64,000 bases of DNA from Mycobacterium avium subsp. avium (lineage in GTDB: Bacteria; Actinomycetota; Actinomycetes; Mycobacteriales; Mycobacteriaceae). The stretch lies in assembly GCF_009741445.1 (NCBI RefSeq), contig NZ_CP046507.1, forward strand, positions 2,666,001-2,730,000, read 5' to 3'. The notes under the pieces were generated by a model. It did not search any database. It was given only the letters and a program-made list of their open reading frames with translations, and was not told the origin of the DNA. The position numbers were made by a program, and so were the translations under genes. Positions 1 through 8,732 of this stretch are shown here, one piece after another (positions within the stretch are counted from its first letter, which is position 1; each line of letters begins with the position of its first letter).

Positions 1-636
1 GTCGCAGGGTTCGGCACGGCGCTTCTGCACCAGGTTGTAGTAATAGATCCCCGTCTTCGTCGAGGCCTCGAAACCCTCTGCGGTGGTGGCGATCTCACCG
101 GGGCGCCGTTCAAGCAGCAGATCGAGCCAGAGACGAATCTGGTCGCGGTCCTGCTTCGGCACTCCCAGCATGGTGGTGATGACCTCGTTCGGAAACAGGG
201 CCGAGAAGTCGGCTACCACGTCGAAGGAGGACGGGTCGAGCGCATGAATGCGCTCGTAGACCTTCTCGCGCACCATGTCTTCCAGCGCGGCGATGGCGCG
301 GGGGGTGAACACGTTGCTCACCAGCCGGCGCATCTTCTGATGTTCGGGCGGGTCCATCGAGATGATCACTTTGGGCACCGGCAGCGCATCGTCGTGCGCC
401 TGCACCATGTCCAGCGTGGCGCCCTTGGCAGACGAGAAGGTTTCGTAGTCTTTGGTAGCGGGCGCCACGTCGTCGTAACGGGTCAAGGCCCAGAAGTCCC
501 ACTTTGCGTTGTAATAAACGGGAGCCTCGTCGCGCAGCCGACGGTACGTGTCGAACGCTCCATTGAAGAAGTCGTCCGAGAACGGGTCGAAATCAACAGG
601 ATTCTCAGAAGCGATCTGCGATGGCGTTGCACTCAT
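1..636 (-). CDS. Cytochrome P450, N-terminal part (cut by window edge)
   Basis: The first 212 codons of a cytochrome P450 are visible; the rest lies beyond base 1. The N-terminus runs through an FDPFSDDFF segment to the C-helix region DPPEHQKMRRLV, the usual contact to the haem propionates in bacterial P450s. The I-helix, ExxR and the cysteine loop are outside the window, so activity cannot be judged. The ATG at 636 overlaps the stop of the upstream CaiB-like gene in an ATGA arrangement, so the two are translationally coupled. It is probably a monooxygenase acting on the CoA-activated or free substrate of this catabolic cluster; the substrate is unknown. The same subfamily appears as a truncated N-terminus at 9799-10047. 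Confidence 0.9.
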   Translation of the reverse strand, partial: MSATPSQIASENPVDFDPFSDDFFNGAFDTYRRLRDEAPVYYNAKWDFWALTRYDDVAPATKDYETFSSAKGATLDMVQAHDDALPVPKVIISMDPPEHQKMRRLVSNVFTPRAIAALEDMVREKVYERIHALDPSSFDVVADFSALFPNEVITTMLGVPKQDRDQIRLWLDLLLERRPGEIATTAEGFEASTKTGIYYYNLVQKRRAEPCD

Positions 637-1865
637 AGGATCGCCCCGGTTTCCTTGTAGGTCGCGATGGTGTCCCAGTCCAAGCCTGCCTCCATCAAGA
701 CCTCTTCGGTGTGCTGGCCGTGTTCGGGTGCGCCCGGCGGGACAACGGCCCGTTCGTCGAACTGGACGGGGTTTGTGGGCAACGAGTATGGCGAGCCGTT
801 CATCGTGGCGGTGTTCGCGACATAGCCGTTGGCGGTCACCGCCGGGTCATCACAGAGTTCTCCGGGGGTTTGGACAACCCCCCAGGCGCCAGAGAGTTCG
901 GCCAGCTGTTCGCGCCATTGCGCGAGTGTGCGTTTTGCGAACACCTCGTCCATGAGCGAGATGAGTTCCGTGCGGTTGGCGAAACGTGCTGCGGGACTGG
1001 CAAACCGCTCATCCTCGACCAATTTGGGCAGGCCGATGGCGCGCATCGCTTCCGGGTAGAACTTGTCGAGTTGCAGCATCATCAGCTGGACGTAGCGGTC
1101 GTCCTTGGTGCGGTAGGTCCCCACCAGAGGGTTGGGTGCGTCGGCGTGGCTGTACTTCGGGATCGAGCTGCCACCGTGAATCTGGCTCACCGCGACGTCG
1201 GGGCTGAGGTTCCACGCGGCCAGCCCGAGCAGGGAGACATCCACCACCGAACCCTGGCCGGTGGTCGCCTTCCTGTACAGAGCGGCCGCGATCCCGCCGG
1301 CGATCGCCATGCCCCCGAGGAGATCTCCGAAGGCGGGCCGCGACCGCACCAACTCGTCGCCGTCTTCGGTGAGCATGGCGGCGATGCCGCCGCGCGCCCA
1401 GTAGGAGACGCCGTCGTAGCCAGGCTTGTCCGAATCGGGACCCTTCGGGCCGTGGCCTGACCCGCGCACGTACACGATGCCGGGATTCGCTGCCCTGATG
1501 TCGTCGACGTCGATGCCCATCTTCTTGCGGCGAGTCGGCAGATAGCTGGTGAGGAATACGTCGCACGTGGCAGCGAGCTTACGGATGACGTCCTGGCCGC
1601 CGGGTGTGCTCAGATCGACGCCTATCGACTTCTTCCCCCGATTCGGTATCTCGATCATGTAGTTGACCGTGCCGCCGCCCTCGTCCACGATGCCCATCGT
1701 GACCAGGCCACGCTGTGGATCACCGCCCTCGCGGGGCTCGACCTTGATAACCTCGGCGCCCCACTCGGCGAGCACGGCGCCGGCCGACGGGACGAAGGTC
1801 CACGCCGCGACCTCCAACACGCGGACGCCGCTGAGCACTTTGTCGTCGGAAATGACGGCCTCCAT
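633..1865 (-). CDS. CaiB/BaiF family III CoA transferase
   Basis: A 410-residue protein of the formyl-CoA transferase-like family, which moves CoA between carboxylic acids without ATP. The N-terminus has the typical GVRVLEVA...GAVLAEWGAEVIKVE opening, and the KPGYDGVSYWARGG segment contains the aspartate expected to form the acyl-anhydride intermediate. Length is normal for the family. The reading frame stays open to 2276, but the ATG at 1865 directly precedes the conserved N-terminus and is preferred. It follows the SnoaL-like gene on the same strand after 134 bases and overlaps the P450 start by 4 bases. Inference: it activates or recycles an acid intermediate of the local pathway. A racemase of the same family is the main alternative. 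Confidence 0.88.
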   Translation of the reverse strand: MEAVISDDKVLSGVRVLEVAAWTFVPSAGAVLAEWGAEVIKVEPREGGDPQRGLVTMGIVDEGGGTVNYMIEIPNRGKKSIGVDLSTPGGQDVIRKLAATCDVFLTSYLPTRRKKMGIDVDDIRAANPGIVYVRGSGHGPKGPDSDKPGYDGVSYWARGGIAAMLTEDGDELVRSRPAFGDLLGGMAIAGGIAAALYRKATTGQGSVVDVSLLGLAAWNLSPDVAVSQIHGGSSIPKYSHADAPNPLVGTYRTKDDRYVQLMMLQLDKFYPEAMRAIGLPKLVEDERFASPAARFANRTELISLMDEVFAKRTLAQWREQLAELSGAWGVVQTPGELCDDPAVTANGYVANTATMNGSPYSLPTNPVQFDERAVVPPGAPEHGQHTEEVLMEAGLDWDTIATYKETGAIL

Positions 1866-1999
1866 TGGTCTCAGTGGTACGGGTGCGAGCGCACCGGCAG
1901 GCTTGCAACGGCGAAAACGCACGATTGCATTATGTGAGAATGTCAGTTTCGAACGGATTTGTAAACCGCGTCGGCGCGTGAGGCAACCGGCGCCGGAGG

Positions 2000-2569
2000 C
2001 TATGGGCGCGCCGATAACCGCTCGGGCAGCGCGGGATCTCCGTCGGCCCAGAAGGCCCGCCACGTCGGCATGCGCTGGGGCATGGCCGCACGCAACCGAA
2101 CGTCGGTCGGCCAGCGCATGAATTCCGGACCCGGGCGCTCCGTCACGTCGACCGAGTACCAAGGATGCTCCCGCCGCTTGACGAAGCACCACTGGCCGCC
2201 GCGGCGCTCGTAGACGTCGTCGTAACGCATCGTGATCACAAACCACCCGTCGCCGTCCTCGTGTTCGGCGCGGCAATACACCGATCCGGTCGCGTGGTCA
2301 GGGTCGATGAAATCGAACTGGTGGCCGCAGATCAGGTGGATGCTGCGGTAGAACCGCCGAAGTACCCGGTCGTACCAACGCTTCAGCGCATCCCTGCCGT
2401 GGCCCTCCGCGCCGGCGTCGACGTCGTCGACGAACAACGCCACCAGCGCGTTGAGATCCCGGGCGTCGAGGGCCATCGCGTATCTACTGGGCAGCTGGCT
2501 GATCGCGAGACTCGATTCGACCCGGTCCAAACGATCGCCAGTGGACCGACGCCCCGCTTCTGCGGCCAT
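2000..2569 (-). CDS. SnoaL/NTF2-like protein
   Basis: A 189-residue protein with a nuclear-transport-factor-2-like fold. The N-terminal half has the typical pattern of two helices (AISQLPSRYAMALDARD), then LFVDDVD, GRDALKRWYDR and a beta-rich part ending in YSVDVTERPG. Members of this fold are cyclases, isomerases, dehydratases or small subunits of ring hydroxylases; nothing here decides between them. The ATG at 2569 gives the full fold. It is the first gene of a leftward operon (SnoaL, CaiB, P450) and is divergent from the acyl-CoA ligase, with a palindromic operator at 2599-2614 between them. A steroid-type delta-isomerase or dehydratase role would fit the neighbourhood but is inference. 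Confidence 0.8.
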   Translation of the reverse strand: MAAEAGRRSTGDRLDRVESSLAISQLPSRYAMALDARDLNALVALFVDDVDAGAEGHGRDALKRWYDRVLRRFYRSIHLICGHQFDFIDPDHATGSVYCRAEHEDGDGWFVITMRYDDVYERRGGQWCFVKRREHPWYSVDVTERPGPEFMRWPTDVRLRAAMPQRMPTWRAFWADGDPALPERLSARP

Positions 2570-2598
2570 GGCGGAATTGTAGGCCGAAAGCAACGAAT

Positions 2599-2614
2599 GA
2601 GAACCTTTGTTCTC
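2599..2614. promoter_or_regulatory. Palindromic operator GAGAAC-N4-GTTCTC
   Basis: A perfect 6-4-6 inverted repeat (GAGAAC CTTT GTTCTC) lies in the 75-base gap between the divergent SnoaL-like gene (start 2569) and the acyl-CoA ligase (start 2645). The same half-site recurs upstream of the SDR at 10387 as a perfect 7-4-7 palindrome and, in weaker form, at 4731-4748 and 24711-24727. This looks like a TetR/GntR-class operator controlling both divergent units. The cognate regulator is not identified. Confidence 0.6.
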
Positions 2615-2644
2615 GTTTTCTGCAAAGGCTACTATCCTGCGCTC

Positions 2645-4264
2645 ATGCCCTTCCCGAAGATCTTGCCCACGATTCCCGCTCTGGTGAGATCCTGCGCGGC
2701 ACGTTTCGGGGACAAGCCGTTCCTCATCGCCGATGGTCAGGAATTGACCTATATCGACCTCGACCGGCGCTCGGCTGCGCTGGCGATCGCCCTGCTGGCG
2801 GAGGGTATAAGCAAGGGCGATCACGTCGGAATCTTGATGCCGAACAGCGTCGATTGGGCCCTGGCCTGGTTCGCCACCACACGCATCGGCGCGGTCGCGG
2901 TGCCGCTCAACACCTTTTACCAGGCGTCCGAACTCGCCTGGACCGCACGCCATGCCGACCTGCACGCGATCCTGACGTGGTCGCGGTTCCGCAATCACGA
3001 CTTCCTCGCCCGCCTCCGGGAGGCGCTGCCGGGGCTGTCGGATCAGCGCGAGCCGGGCCGCATCGCCGTACCCAAAGCGCCGTTCCTGCGGACCGTTGCC
3101 GTGTGGGGGCCATCCGATCAGGCCTGGACGACAACGATCGACGGCGATGGCAACATGTCGGCCAGCGACACCGACTTCCTGGTCGATGTGGAACTGTGCG
3201 TAACGCCGGCCGACGACGCGACGATCATCTACACCTCGGGCAGTACCGGAGACCCGAAGGGTCCCGTCCACACCCACGGCGCGCTGGTGCGGCATACCTA
3301 CAACCTCACGTTCACCTATGGGGTCACCCACGACGACGTGATGTTCACCGCCATGCCCTTCTTCTGGGTGGGAGGTCTGATCACCGGATTGCATGCCGTG
3401 ATCCACCACGGCGCAACGCTGGTCACCCAGCCCGCGTTCGACGCGGCCGAGGCCCTGGAACTCATGGAGCGCCACCGGGCGACGATCACGCTGGGCTGGC
3501 CCCAGCAGGGCAAGACTCTGGCCGAGCATCCCGATTTTCCTGGACGCGATCTGAGCTCGGTGCAACGGACCAGCATGCCCGCGATGGTGCCGCCCGCGCG
3601 TCGACCCAAGGGACCTAACGCGCTGGGGATGACGGAACTGTGCGGCAACCACATTGGGGTCGACCCCTATGTGCCGCAGCCGCCCGAGCGGTCCGAAACC
3701 GGTGGCGTATCCATCGAAGGGCTGCACCATCTGATCGTCGACCCTGACACGGGGCGGCCGGTGCCCGTCGGCGCGCCGGGCGAAATCTGGGTTCGCGGAT
3801 ACTCGTTGATGCAACGCCTGCACAAACGTGAGCGCGAAGAGGTGTTCACTCCAGACGGCTACTACCGGACGGGCGACTGCGGCGTCGAGTACAACGACGG
3901 TTGGATCAGGTTCACCGGTCGGTTGGGCGATCTGATCAAGACGGGTGGCGGCACCAACATCACACCCAGCGAGGTCGAGCGGGCGCTGGCCGACTGCGAC
4001 GGCGTGCTGGAGGCATACGTGGTGGGCGCCGAGAGCGAGGAGCACGGCACGGTGGTCGCGGCGGCGGTGGTACCGCGCGGCGACTCGGCGCTCGACGGCG
4101 AGTCCTTGCGGGCGCAACTGCGTGGCCGGTTGTCGGCGTACAAGGTTCCGAAGTTCATCTGGGTCACCGCGAAGCAAGAACTCCCTTTCACCGCGAGCGG
4201 AAAGGTCAAGAAGTCGGAGCTGGCGCAACAGCTCAGCGAACTGTTGGCGCACCCTAAGGGGTGA
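2645..4264 (+). CDS. Acyl-CoA synthetase (AMP-binding, FadD-like)
   Basis: A 539-residue adenylate-forming ligase that would couple a carboxylic acid to CoA through an acyl-AMP. Visible motifs are the P-loop YTSGSTGDPKG (about residues 197-207), the GMTELCG motif, the YRTGDCG motif, and the C-terminal TASGKVKKSEL with the catalytic lysine. The start at 2645 gives the normal N-terminus; the open frame further upstream overlaps the divergent gene and operator and is not coding. The 3' end overlaps the convergent VOC gene by 11 bases. It is monocistronic and probably supplies the CoA ester for the local pathway. Substrate length or ring content cannot be read from the sequence. Confidence 0.92.
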   Translation: MPFPKILPTIPALVRSCAARFGDKPFLIADGQELTYIDLDRRSAALAIALLAEGISKGDHVGILMPNSVDWALAWFATTRIGAVAVPLNTFYQASELAWTARHADLHAILTWSRFRNHDFLARLREALPGLSDQREPGRIAVPKAPFLRTVAVWGPSDQAWTTTIDGDGNMSASDTDFLVDVELCVTPADDATIIYTSGSTGDPKGPVHTHGALVRHTYNLTFTYGVTHDDVMFTAMPFFWVGGLITGLHAVIHHGATLVTQPAFDAAEALELMERHRATITLGWPQQGKTLAEHPDFPGRDLSSVQRTSMPAMVPPARRPKGPNALGMTELCGNHIGVDPYVPQPPERSETGGVSIEGLHHLIVDPDTGRPVPVGAPGEIWVRGYSLMQRLHKREREEVFTPDGYYRTGDCGVEYNDGWIRFTGRLGDLIKTGGGTNITPSEVERALADCDGVLEAYVVGAESEEHGTVVAAAVVPRGDSALDGESLRAQLRGRLSAYKVPKFIWVTAKQELPFTASGKVKKSELAQQLSELLAHPKG

Positions 4265-4688
4265 CCGGCTGCCCGTCTGCCATATTCGTGGTCATCAGTG
4301 TCAACGGAATGCCGAACAACGGCTCCAGCTTGACTTCGGTCAGCTCGAAGCCGTCACCTTCGTGCCGCTGCCGGAAGTCGGACTTGACGCCGTATCGCGC
4401 CGCGATGTGTTCGCCAGCATCACAATCCGCGGTACGTATCACGACAGAGAACAGGCCGTCGCCGTTGCGGGACAAGAACTCCGCCGCGGTGCCCCCGTCC
4501 GTCGGTGCAGCCGCGGTGGGAGCGATGAGCTCGAAACCGCGGTCCCAGTCGAGTCGGATTTGCAGGCCGAGGTGCTCGAGCTCGAAAGCCTCGAACTGAA
4601 AGCCCAATGCGCTCAGGTACTCCGCAGCGCGGTCGAGCCGCTCGAGGCCGATCGCGAACACGACGTGGTGCAACTGTGGCTGCGGCAT
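4254..4688 (-). CDS. VOC/glyoxalase-fold protein
   Basis: A 144-residue single-gene protein of the vicinal oxygen chelate superfamily (bleomycin resistance/dioxygenase/glyoxalase I fold). Two beta-alpha-beta-beta-beta units are recognisable: LHHVVFAIGLERLDRAAEYLSALGF with FELIAP near the middle, then GLFSVVIRTADCDAGEHIAARYG and a final EVKLEPLFGIPLTLM strand. Candidate metal ligands are the early histidine pair and the late glutamate. It is transcribed against the ligase and overlaps its 3' end by 11 bases. Function within the cluster (epimerase, lyase or ring-cleaving dioxygenase) is not determinable here. Confidence 0.72.
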   Translation of the reverse strand: MPQPQLHHVVFAIGLERLDRAAEYLSALGFQFEAFELEHLGLQIRLDWDRGFELIAPTAAAPTDGGTAAEFLSRNGDGLFSVVIRTADCDAGEHIAARYGVKSDFRQRHEGDGFELTEVKLEPLFGIPLTLMTTNMADGQPVTP

Positions 4689-4730
4689 ACGAACGACTCT
4701 ACGACACCCTAAAGGGCGCTTTCCGATAAC

Positions 4731-4748
4731 CGGAAATATTGATTCTCA
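4731..4748. promoter_or_regulatory. Degenerate copy of the GAGAAY/RTTCTC operator
   Basis: The sequence CGGAAAT attg ATTCTCA has the same 7-4-7 geometry as the perfect palindrome at 10304-10321, with an intact right half-site (ATTCTCA) and a weak left one. It lies 51 bases upstream of the SDR start at 4799. On its own it would not be convincing; it is listed because the same half-site occurs in other promoters of the cluster. Confidence 0.35.
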
Positions 4749-4798
4749 TTACGGTAGATTCGCCGCTGCGAACCCAAAACCCGTGCGGAGAGGCGCTC

Positions 4799-5587
4799 AT
4801 GGCACTCGAACAATTCAAGCTGGACGGTCAGGTGGCGATAGTCACCGGCGCCGGACGCGGCGTCGGCGAAGGCATCGCCAAGGTACTCGCAGAAGCGGGC
4901 GCCACCATCGTTGGCACGGCACGAACTTCGTCCGAGGTGGAAGCGACGGTCAAGGATATCGAACTAGCCGGCGGTACAGGCCTCGCGCTCACTGCCGATG
5001 CACTCAAACGTTCGGACAGCGAACGCGTGGTGCAAACCGCCGTCGACAAGTTCGGCCGAATCGACATCCTTGTCAACAACGTTGGTTTCGCAACGTATGG
5101 CCCATTTCTGAGCCTCACCGACGACAACCTTCGGCAGACGTTCGACTACTGCGTCACTTCTGCCTTCATCATGAGCCAGCTCGCGGTGCCCCACATGTTG
5201 AAGGTGGGACGGGGCTCCATCGTAAACATCTCCTCCGGTGCAGGTCGATTCGGAATCCGTGGATTGTTGCCCTATTCCGTGGCCAAGGGCGGGCTCGAAG
5301 CTCTGACCCGAGCCATGGCGCAGGAGCTCGCCCCCAAGATCCGGGTAAATGCCATCGCCCTGGGCGCCTTTATGACGACCGGACTGCAGTCAAGCTTCGA
5401 CCTCATGCCGGGCTCCGAGGAGAAGCTGAAGGAGCTGACGCCCCTGCATCGTATCGGCGACGTCGCGGACCTCGGCCGACTGACGCTATATCTGTCCACC
5501 CGCGATTGCTATGCCACCAATTCGACCTTCATCGTCGACGGTGGCCTCCAGGGGCCGAATTCGTCCCTGCCAATTCCCGACCTGTAG
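4799..5587 (+). CDS. Short-chain dehydrogenase/reductase
   Basis: A 262-residue classical SDR, NAD(P)-dependent. The cofactor motif TGAGRGVGEG is at residues 14-23, the structural NNVG segment replaces NNAG near residue 92, and the active site is ISSGAGRF...PYSVAKGG (Ser, Tyr-x3-Lys). The C-terminus ends with the usual IVDGG strand. The ATG at 4799 is preceded by GCGGAGAGG at good spacing; the frame upstream is open but lacks conserved sequence. It is followed after 31 bases by the DAPDH-like gene at 5619 on the same strand, so both likely form one transcript. Probable role: oxidation of a hydroxyacyl-CoA or alcohol intermediate. Confidence 0.9.
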   Translation: MALEQFKLDGQVAIVTGAGRGVGEGIAKVLAEAGATIVGTARTSSEVEATVKDIELAGGTGLALTADALKRSDSERVVQTAVDKFGRIDILVNNVGFATYGPFLSLTDDNLRQTFDYCVTSAFIMSQLAVPHMLKVGRGSIVNISSGAGRFGIRGLLPYSVAKGGLEALTRAMAQELAPKIRVNAIALGAFMTTGLQSSFDLMPGSEEKLKELTPLHRIGDVADLGRLTLYLSTRDCYATNSTFIVDGGLQGPNSSLPIPDL

Positions 5588-5618
5588 CGCAAAAGCACCC
5601 TACGAAGGAGCAATTGAC

Positions 5619-6704
5619 GTGGTAGACCAAATCTTACGCGTCGCAGTCATATCCACCGGTGGAGTGGGCAGCATCGCCTTGCGCGCGATCAACCGCCGCG
5701 CACACCTCGACCTGGTCGGCGTATGGGTGCACAGTCCCGAGAAGGCGGGCCGCGACGCCGGTGAGGTAGTCGGGGTCGGCCCCATCGGCGTCACGACCAC
5801 CGCCGATCTCGACGACATCATCAAGCTCAAGCCCGACTGCGTGGTGTATGCGGCCATGAGCGACGAAATGGATGCGGCCGCGGTGCGCGACTATCTCCGC
5901 ATTTTGAGGGCCGGCATCAATGTGGTCACGACCAACACGCCCGGAATGATGTTTCCCGACCGGTGGATTCCCAACCTGGCCGATCAGGTGCGGGCCGCGG
6001 CGCTCGCCGGCGGCGCCACGATATACACGTCCGGTATCGAACCCGGCTTCGCCGGCGACCAGTTCGCCGTCATACTGTCCACCCTGTCTAACACGATCCG
6101 CTCGGTCCGTGCACAAGAGATCTTTGACTACTCGGCCTATCCCAACGAGTACCTGATGTTCGACGCCATGGGTTTCGGTCGCCCACTGGATTTCAAACCG
6201 ATGCTCGAACTCGAGGGCGCACAGCAGTTCGCCTGGGGACCACCGATCGGTCTCGTCGCCCGCGCCCTCGACGTCGAACTCGACGAGATCACCGAACGCT
6301 ACGAGCGCGTGATCACGCCACGCGACCTACACGTGGCGTGCGGCTTGATTCCGGCCGGCACCTGCGGAGCAGTGAGGGCCGAGACCACCGGGGTAGTCGC
6401 CGGCCATCCGGTGATCACCATCGAGCACATCAACCGCATGGCTCCCGACCTGGCGCCGCAGTGGGCGTCGGCGCCACACGGCACTTACCGCATCGTGATC
6501 GAGGGTGAACCGCACATCCACTGTGACCTTCGCTTCGGTACCGAAGGCACCGCGGCATCGGCGAATGACAACGCCATGGAGGCGACGGCCATGCGCGTTG
6601 TCAACGCCATCCCGTACGTCATCGATGCGGCTCCCGGCATCGCCACATCACTGGATCTGCCGATCACCGCGCCCCGCAACGCGCTGGATTTCGCGAGACG
6701 GTGA
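5619..6704 (+). CDS. DAPDH-like Rossmann oxidoreductase (paralogue 1)
   Basis: A 361-residue protein with an N-terminal NAD(P)-binding fold of the dihydrodipicolinate reductase type (VISTGGVGSIALRAI) and a C-terminal domain of the 2,4-diaminopentanoate dehydrogenase-like type. Conserved blocks shared with the four other copies in this window are GVWVHSPEKAGRDAG, KPDCVVYAA, INVVTTNTPGM, SGIEPGFAGD, DAMGFGRP and the terminal VVNAIPYVIDAAPG. The start is GTG at 5619 with GAAGGAG 8 bases upstream. It forms a unit with the preceding SDR. The substrate is unknown; these mycobacterial proteins need not act on amines, and a ketone or imine reductase/dehydrogenase role is the limit of what can be said. 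Confidence 0.82.
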   Translation: MVDQILRVAVISTGGVGSIALRAINRRAHLDLVGVWVHSPEKAGRDAGEVVGVGPIGVTTTADLDDIIKLKPDCVVYAAMSDEMDAAAVRDYLRILRAGINVVTTNTPGMMFPDRWIPNLADQVRAAALAGGATIYTSGIEPGFAGDQFAVILSTLSNTIRSVRAQEIFDYSAYPNEYLMFDAMGFGRPLDFKPMLELEGAQQFAWGPPIGLVARALDVELDEITERYERVITPRDLHVACGLIPAGTCGAVRAETTGVVAGHPVITIEHINRMAPDLAPQWASAPHGTYRIVIEGEPHIHCDLRFGTEGTAASANDNAMEATAMRVVNAIPYVIDAAPGIATSLDLPITAPRNALDFARR

Positions 6705-6774
6705 ACATCGGACCGCGCCGTTACCCTCATCGACAATACGGCTTCACCAAGCAACTGCTGCCTACGCGGTGACG

Positions 6775-6879
6775 ATGCCCGCGGACGTCGCGAACGCGGT
6801 TGCGTGGCTGGCATCAGATGAGTCGAAGTTTGTTACCGCAGCTGCAATTTCAGCTGACGTCGGGGTCGTCCAAGCTTAG
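6775..6879 (+). pseudogene. SDR C-terminal remnant
   Basis: About 35 codons encode a typical SDR C-terminus (PADVANAVAWLASDESKFVT...ISADVGVVQA), the stretch that normally ends the Rossmann fold. No SDR N-terminus or active site precedes it; upstream lies the end of the DAPDH-like gene. Its 3' 30 bases overlap the convergent hydrolase gene. It is best read as the tail of a deleted dehydrogenase gene. Confidence 0.6.
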
Positions 6880-7560
6880 CAGCACCGCACTCAGCTCGGC
6901 CGGACGGGCAAAGAACGGCGAGTGGCCGCCGTCCAATTCGACGACCCGTGCCCCGATCCTGCCGACCGCGTTGCGCCGAGCCCACGACTCCCCCACGGCG
7001 CGGTCGTCCCGCATGAGCACGTAGGTCGACGGCGTATCGGGCCAGCGGCTGATCGGGCAACGCTCCGTGAACACGGTGAACGCCTGGTGCCGTAGTTCGC
7101 TGAACGCATGACGTGCCATCGATTCCGGGCAATCATGGTAAAAGCCTTCCCGCACCGATTCCCAGGTAAGACCGAACGGTCCGGTACCTTGTTCTTGCGG
7201 CTCGGGAAATGTGATCGCATCGGGGTTGGCGGCCAGGTGTTCGACGAACGAGTGGCCCGGGACGGGCAGGAGGCCACCGACAAACACCATTCGGCGCACC
7301 GGGTACAGCGTGGCGATGACCGGTGCGCAAAGTCCCGAAATCGAGTGCGCGACAACGACAACGTCGTCGGATGCGCCGTCAGCTTCTCGCTCAATCGCAA
7401 CGATCGCCACTTGCGCCCACTTCAGCGCCCCGGCCGAGTCGTCGTCGACTGGGAGATCAGGTGCGATCACGCGATGGCCTCGCCGCGCCAGCTCCGTGGT
7501 GACCGCATCCCAGCAGGAGCCGTAATGCAGCCCGCCGTGTAACAGCGCGAATAGGGTCAC
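6850..7560 (-). CDS. Alpha/beta hydrolase
   Basis: A 236-residue alpha/beta hydrolase-fold protein. The oxyanion-hole segment is LLHGGLHYGSCWDAV near residue 7, the nucleophile elbow is AHSISG (around residue 80), and the terminal catalytic histidine lies in LDGGHSPFFARP. It resembles the esterase/methylesterase-like group rather than haloalkane dehalogenases. The start is GTG at 7560, which overlaps the stop of the upstream DAPDH-like gene (GTGA), so the two are coupled. It is the last gene of a leftward operon that begins at 10047. Its probable role is ester or lactone hydrolysis in the pathway. Confidence 0.85.
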   Translation of the reverse strand: MTLFALLHGGLHYGSCWDAVTTELARRGHRVIAPDLPVDDDSAGALKWAQVAIVAIEREADGASDDVVVVAHSISGLCAPVIATLYPVRRMVFVGGLLPVPGHSFVEHLAANPDAITFPEPQEQGTGPFGLTWESVREGFYHDCPESMARHAFSELRHQAFTVFTERCPISRWPDTPSTYVLMRDDRAVGESWARRNAVGRIGARVVELDGGHSPFFARPAELSAVLLSLDDPDVS

Positions 7561-8660
7561 CGTCCGGTGCGGGAGAGTCGAGTAACGATCTCGGGTCCGG
7601 CCAGGGGCCATTCGATGACGCCAGGCGCTGCGGCCACCACGCGAGGAATGGCATTCACCGCGGCCATCGCGGTGGCCGTGATTCCCGGATTGACGTGATT
7701 TTCCTTGGACGGTTCGAGGTACAGTTCCAGGCTCATGCTGGGATTTCCTTCGACACGAAAGACCATTCCGCCCTGTTCCACGCGCGAGGGCTTCGGCCAG
7801 TGTTCGGGCCACGGTGTCGAACTCACCGTCGCGAAATATTGGACTGCCACTACTGGCCGGTCGTTGGCGACTCCGGAAAGCTGCCAGCGATGCCCGCAGA
7901 TCGTTCCCGACGGCACCACGCCCACAGCAGTTGGTAGATCAACGGGAGCGAGCAGAGTCTCCCAGTCGAGTTCCACACGGTCGAGTTCGATCCCAAGTAC
8001 GTCCGCAAGGTAACGCACGACCGCCTCCCAGTCGTGATTCACCTTGCCCGAAGCTATCCGGGCGGGTACGTGGCCATCCGGCTTGCCGAAACCCATTGAC
8101 TCGTGCAACACATCCCAGATCGGATAGGACTTGTCCAAGTCCACCGCGTACTCGTCCATCCGATACGAATCGACGGTGCCCGCGCCGGCGAGCAGGGCGG
8201 TCGGAAGGTTGAGGCTTATGAATCCGGGTTCGCTACCCGTAGCGTAAAGGGTCGAATTGCCCTTCTTCGCGGCCGAATCGAGCGCGGTACGCCAGTGTTT
8301 CGGCGCAGCCGGCGGGTAGACCATCGGGATGGTCGAGATTGTAACGACGTTGATCCCTGATTCCAGCAGCGCGGCAATATCCGCGATCGCGTCCTCCTCC
8401 CGCCGCACCGCCGTCGCACAGTAGGACACACAATCGGGCTTTAGCGCAATGATTTCCGCCATGTCGTCGGTGGCCGTCACTCCCACGTCCGCCACCCCGC
8501 AGAGCCGACCCGCATCTGTGCCGACCTTGCTCGGTGTCGACACCTTTATCCCGACAAGGTCCAGTGCCGGATCGAGAATCGTGGCCCGCAACGCTTCTCT
8601 TCCCGTGAGACCCGTACCGATGTGGACGACTCGATGGCGGCCGAAACCGTGGTCAGTCAT
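7557..8660 (-). CDS. DAPDH-like Rossmann oxidoreductase (paralogue 2)
   Basis: A 367-residue member of the same family as the gene at 5619. The N-terminal nucleotide site is VVHIGTGLTGREALRAT; the later shared blocks are KPDCVSYCAT, INVVTISTIPMVYP, ATGSEPGFISLNLP, ESMGFGKPDG and AVNAIPRVVAAAPG. ATG at 8660 is chosen because GGAGG lies 8 bases upstream; a GTG one codon earlier at 8663 is possible. It sits between the AveC-like gene (72 bases upstream) and the hydrolase (4-base overlap) in one operon. The middle domain differs most from the other copies, suggesting a different substrate. Confidence 0.82.
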   Translation of the reverse strand: MTDHGFGRHRVVHIGTGLTGREALRATILDPALDLVGIKVSTPSKVGTDAGRLCGVADVGVTATDDMAEIIALKPDCVSYCATAVRREEDAIADIAALLESGINVVTISTIPMVYPPAAPKHWRTALDSAAKKGNSTLYATGSEPGFISLNLPTALLAGAGTVDSYRMDEYAVDLDKSYPIWDVLHESMGFGKPDGHVPARIASGKVNHDWEAVVRYLADVLGIELDRVELDWETLLAPVDLPTAVGVVPSGTICGHRWQLSGVANDRPVVAVQYFATVSSTPWPEHWPKPSRVEQGGMVFRVEGNPSMSLELYLEPSKENHVNPGITATAMAAVNAIPRVVAAAPGVIEWPLAGPEIVTRLSRTGR

Positions 8661-8732
8661 CACCGCTGCCTCCGATCAACGAAATTGCGATTATCGATTC
8701 GACACGCTGGTGGGGGACCCTTCGGATCGGGC

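Noticed and set aside
1931..1950. TGTGAGAATGTCAG near the CaiB start as another GAGAAY operator
   Set aside because: Only one half-site matches; the opposite arm has 3 of 7 bases, no better than chance.
4251..4264. Small hairpin CACCCTAAGGGGTG at the ligase/VOC junction
   Set aside because: The stem is only 5-6 bases with a 3-4 base loop, and it lies in coding sequence of both genes; too weak to call a terminator.
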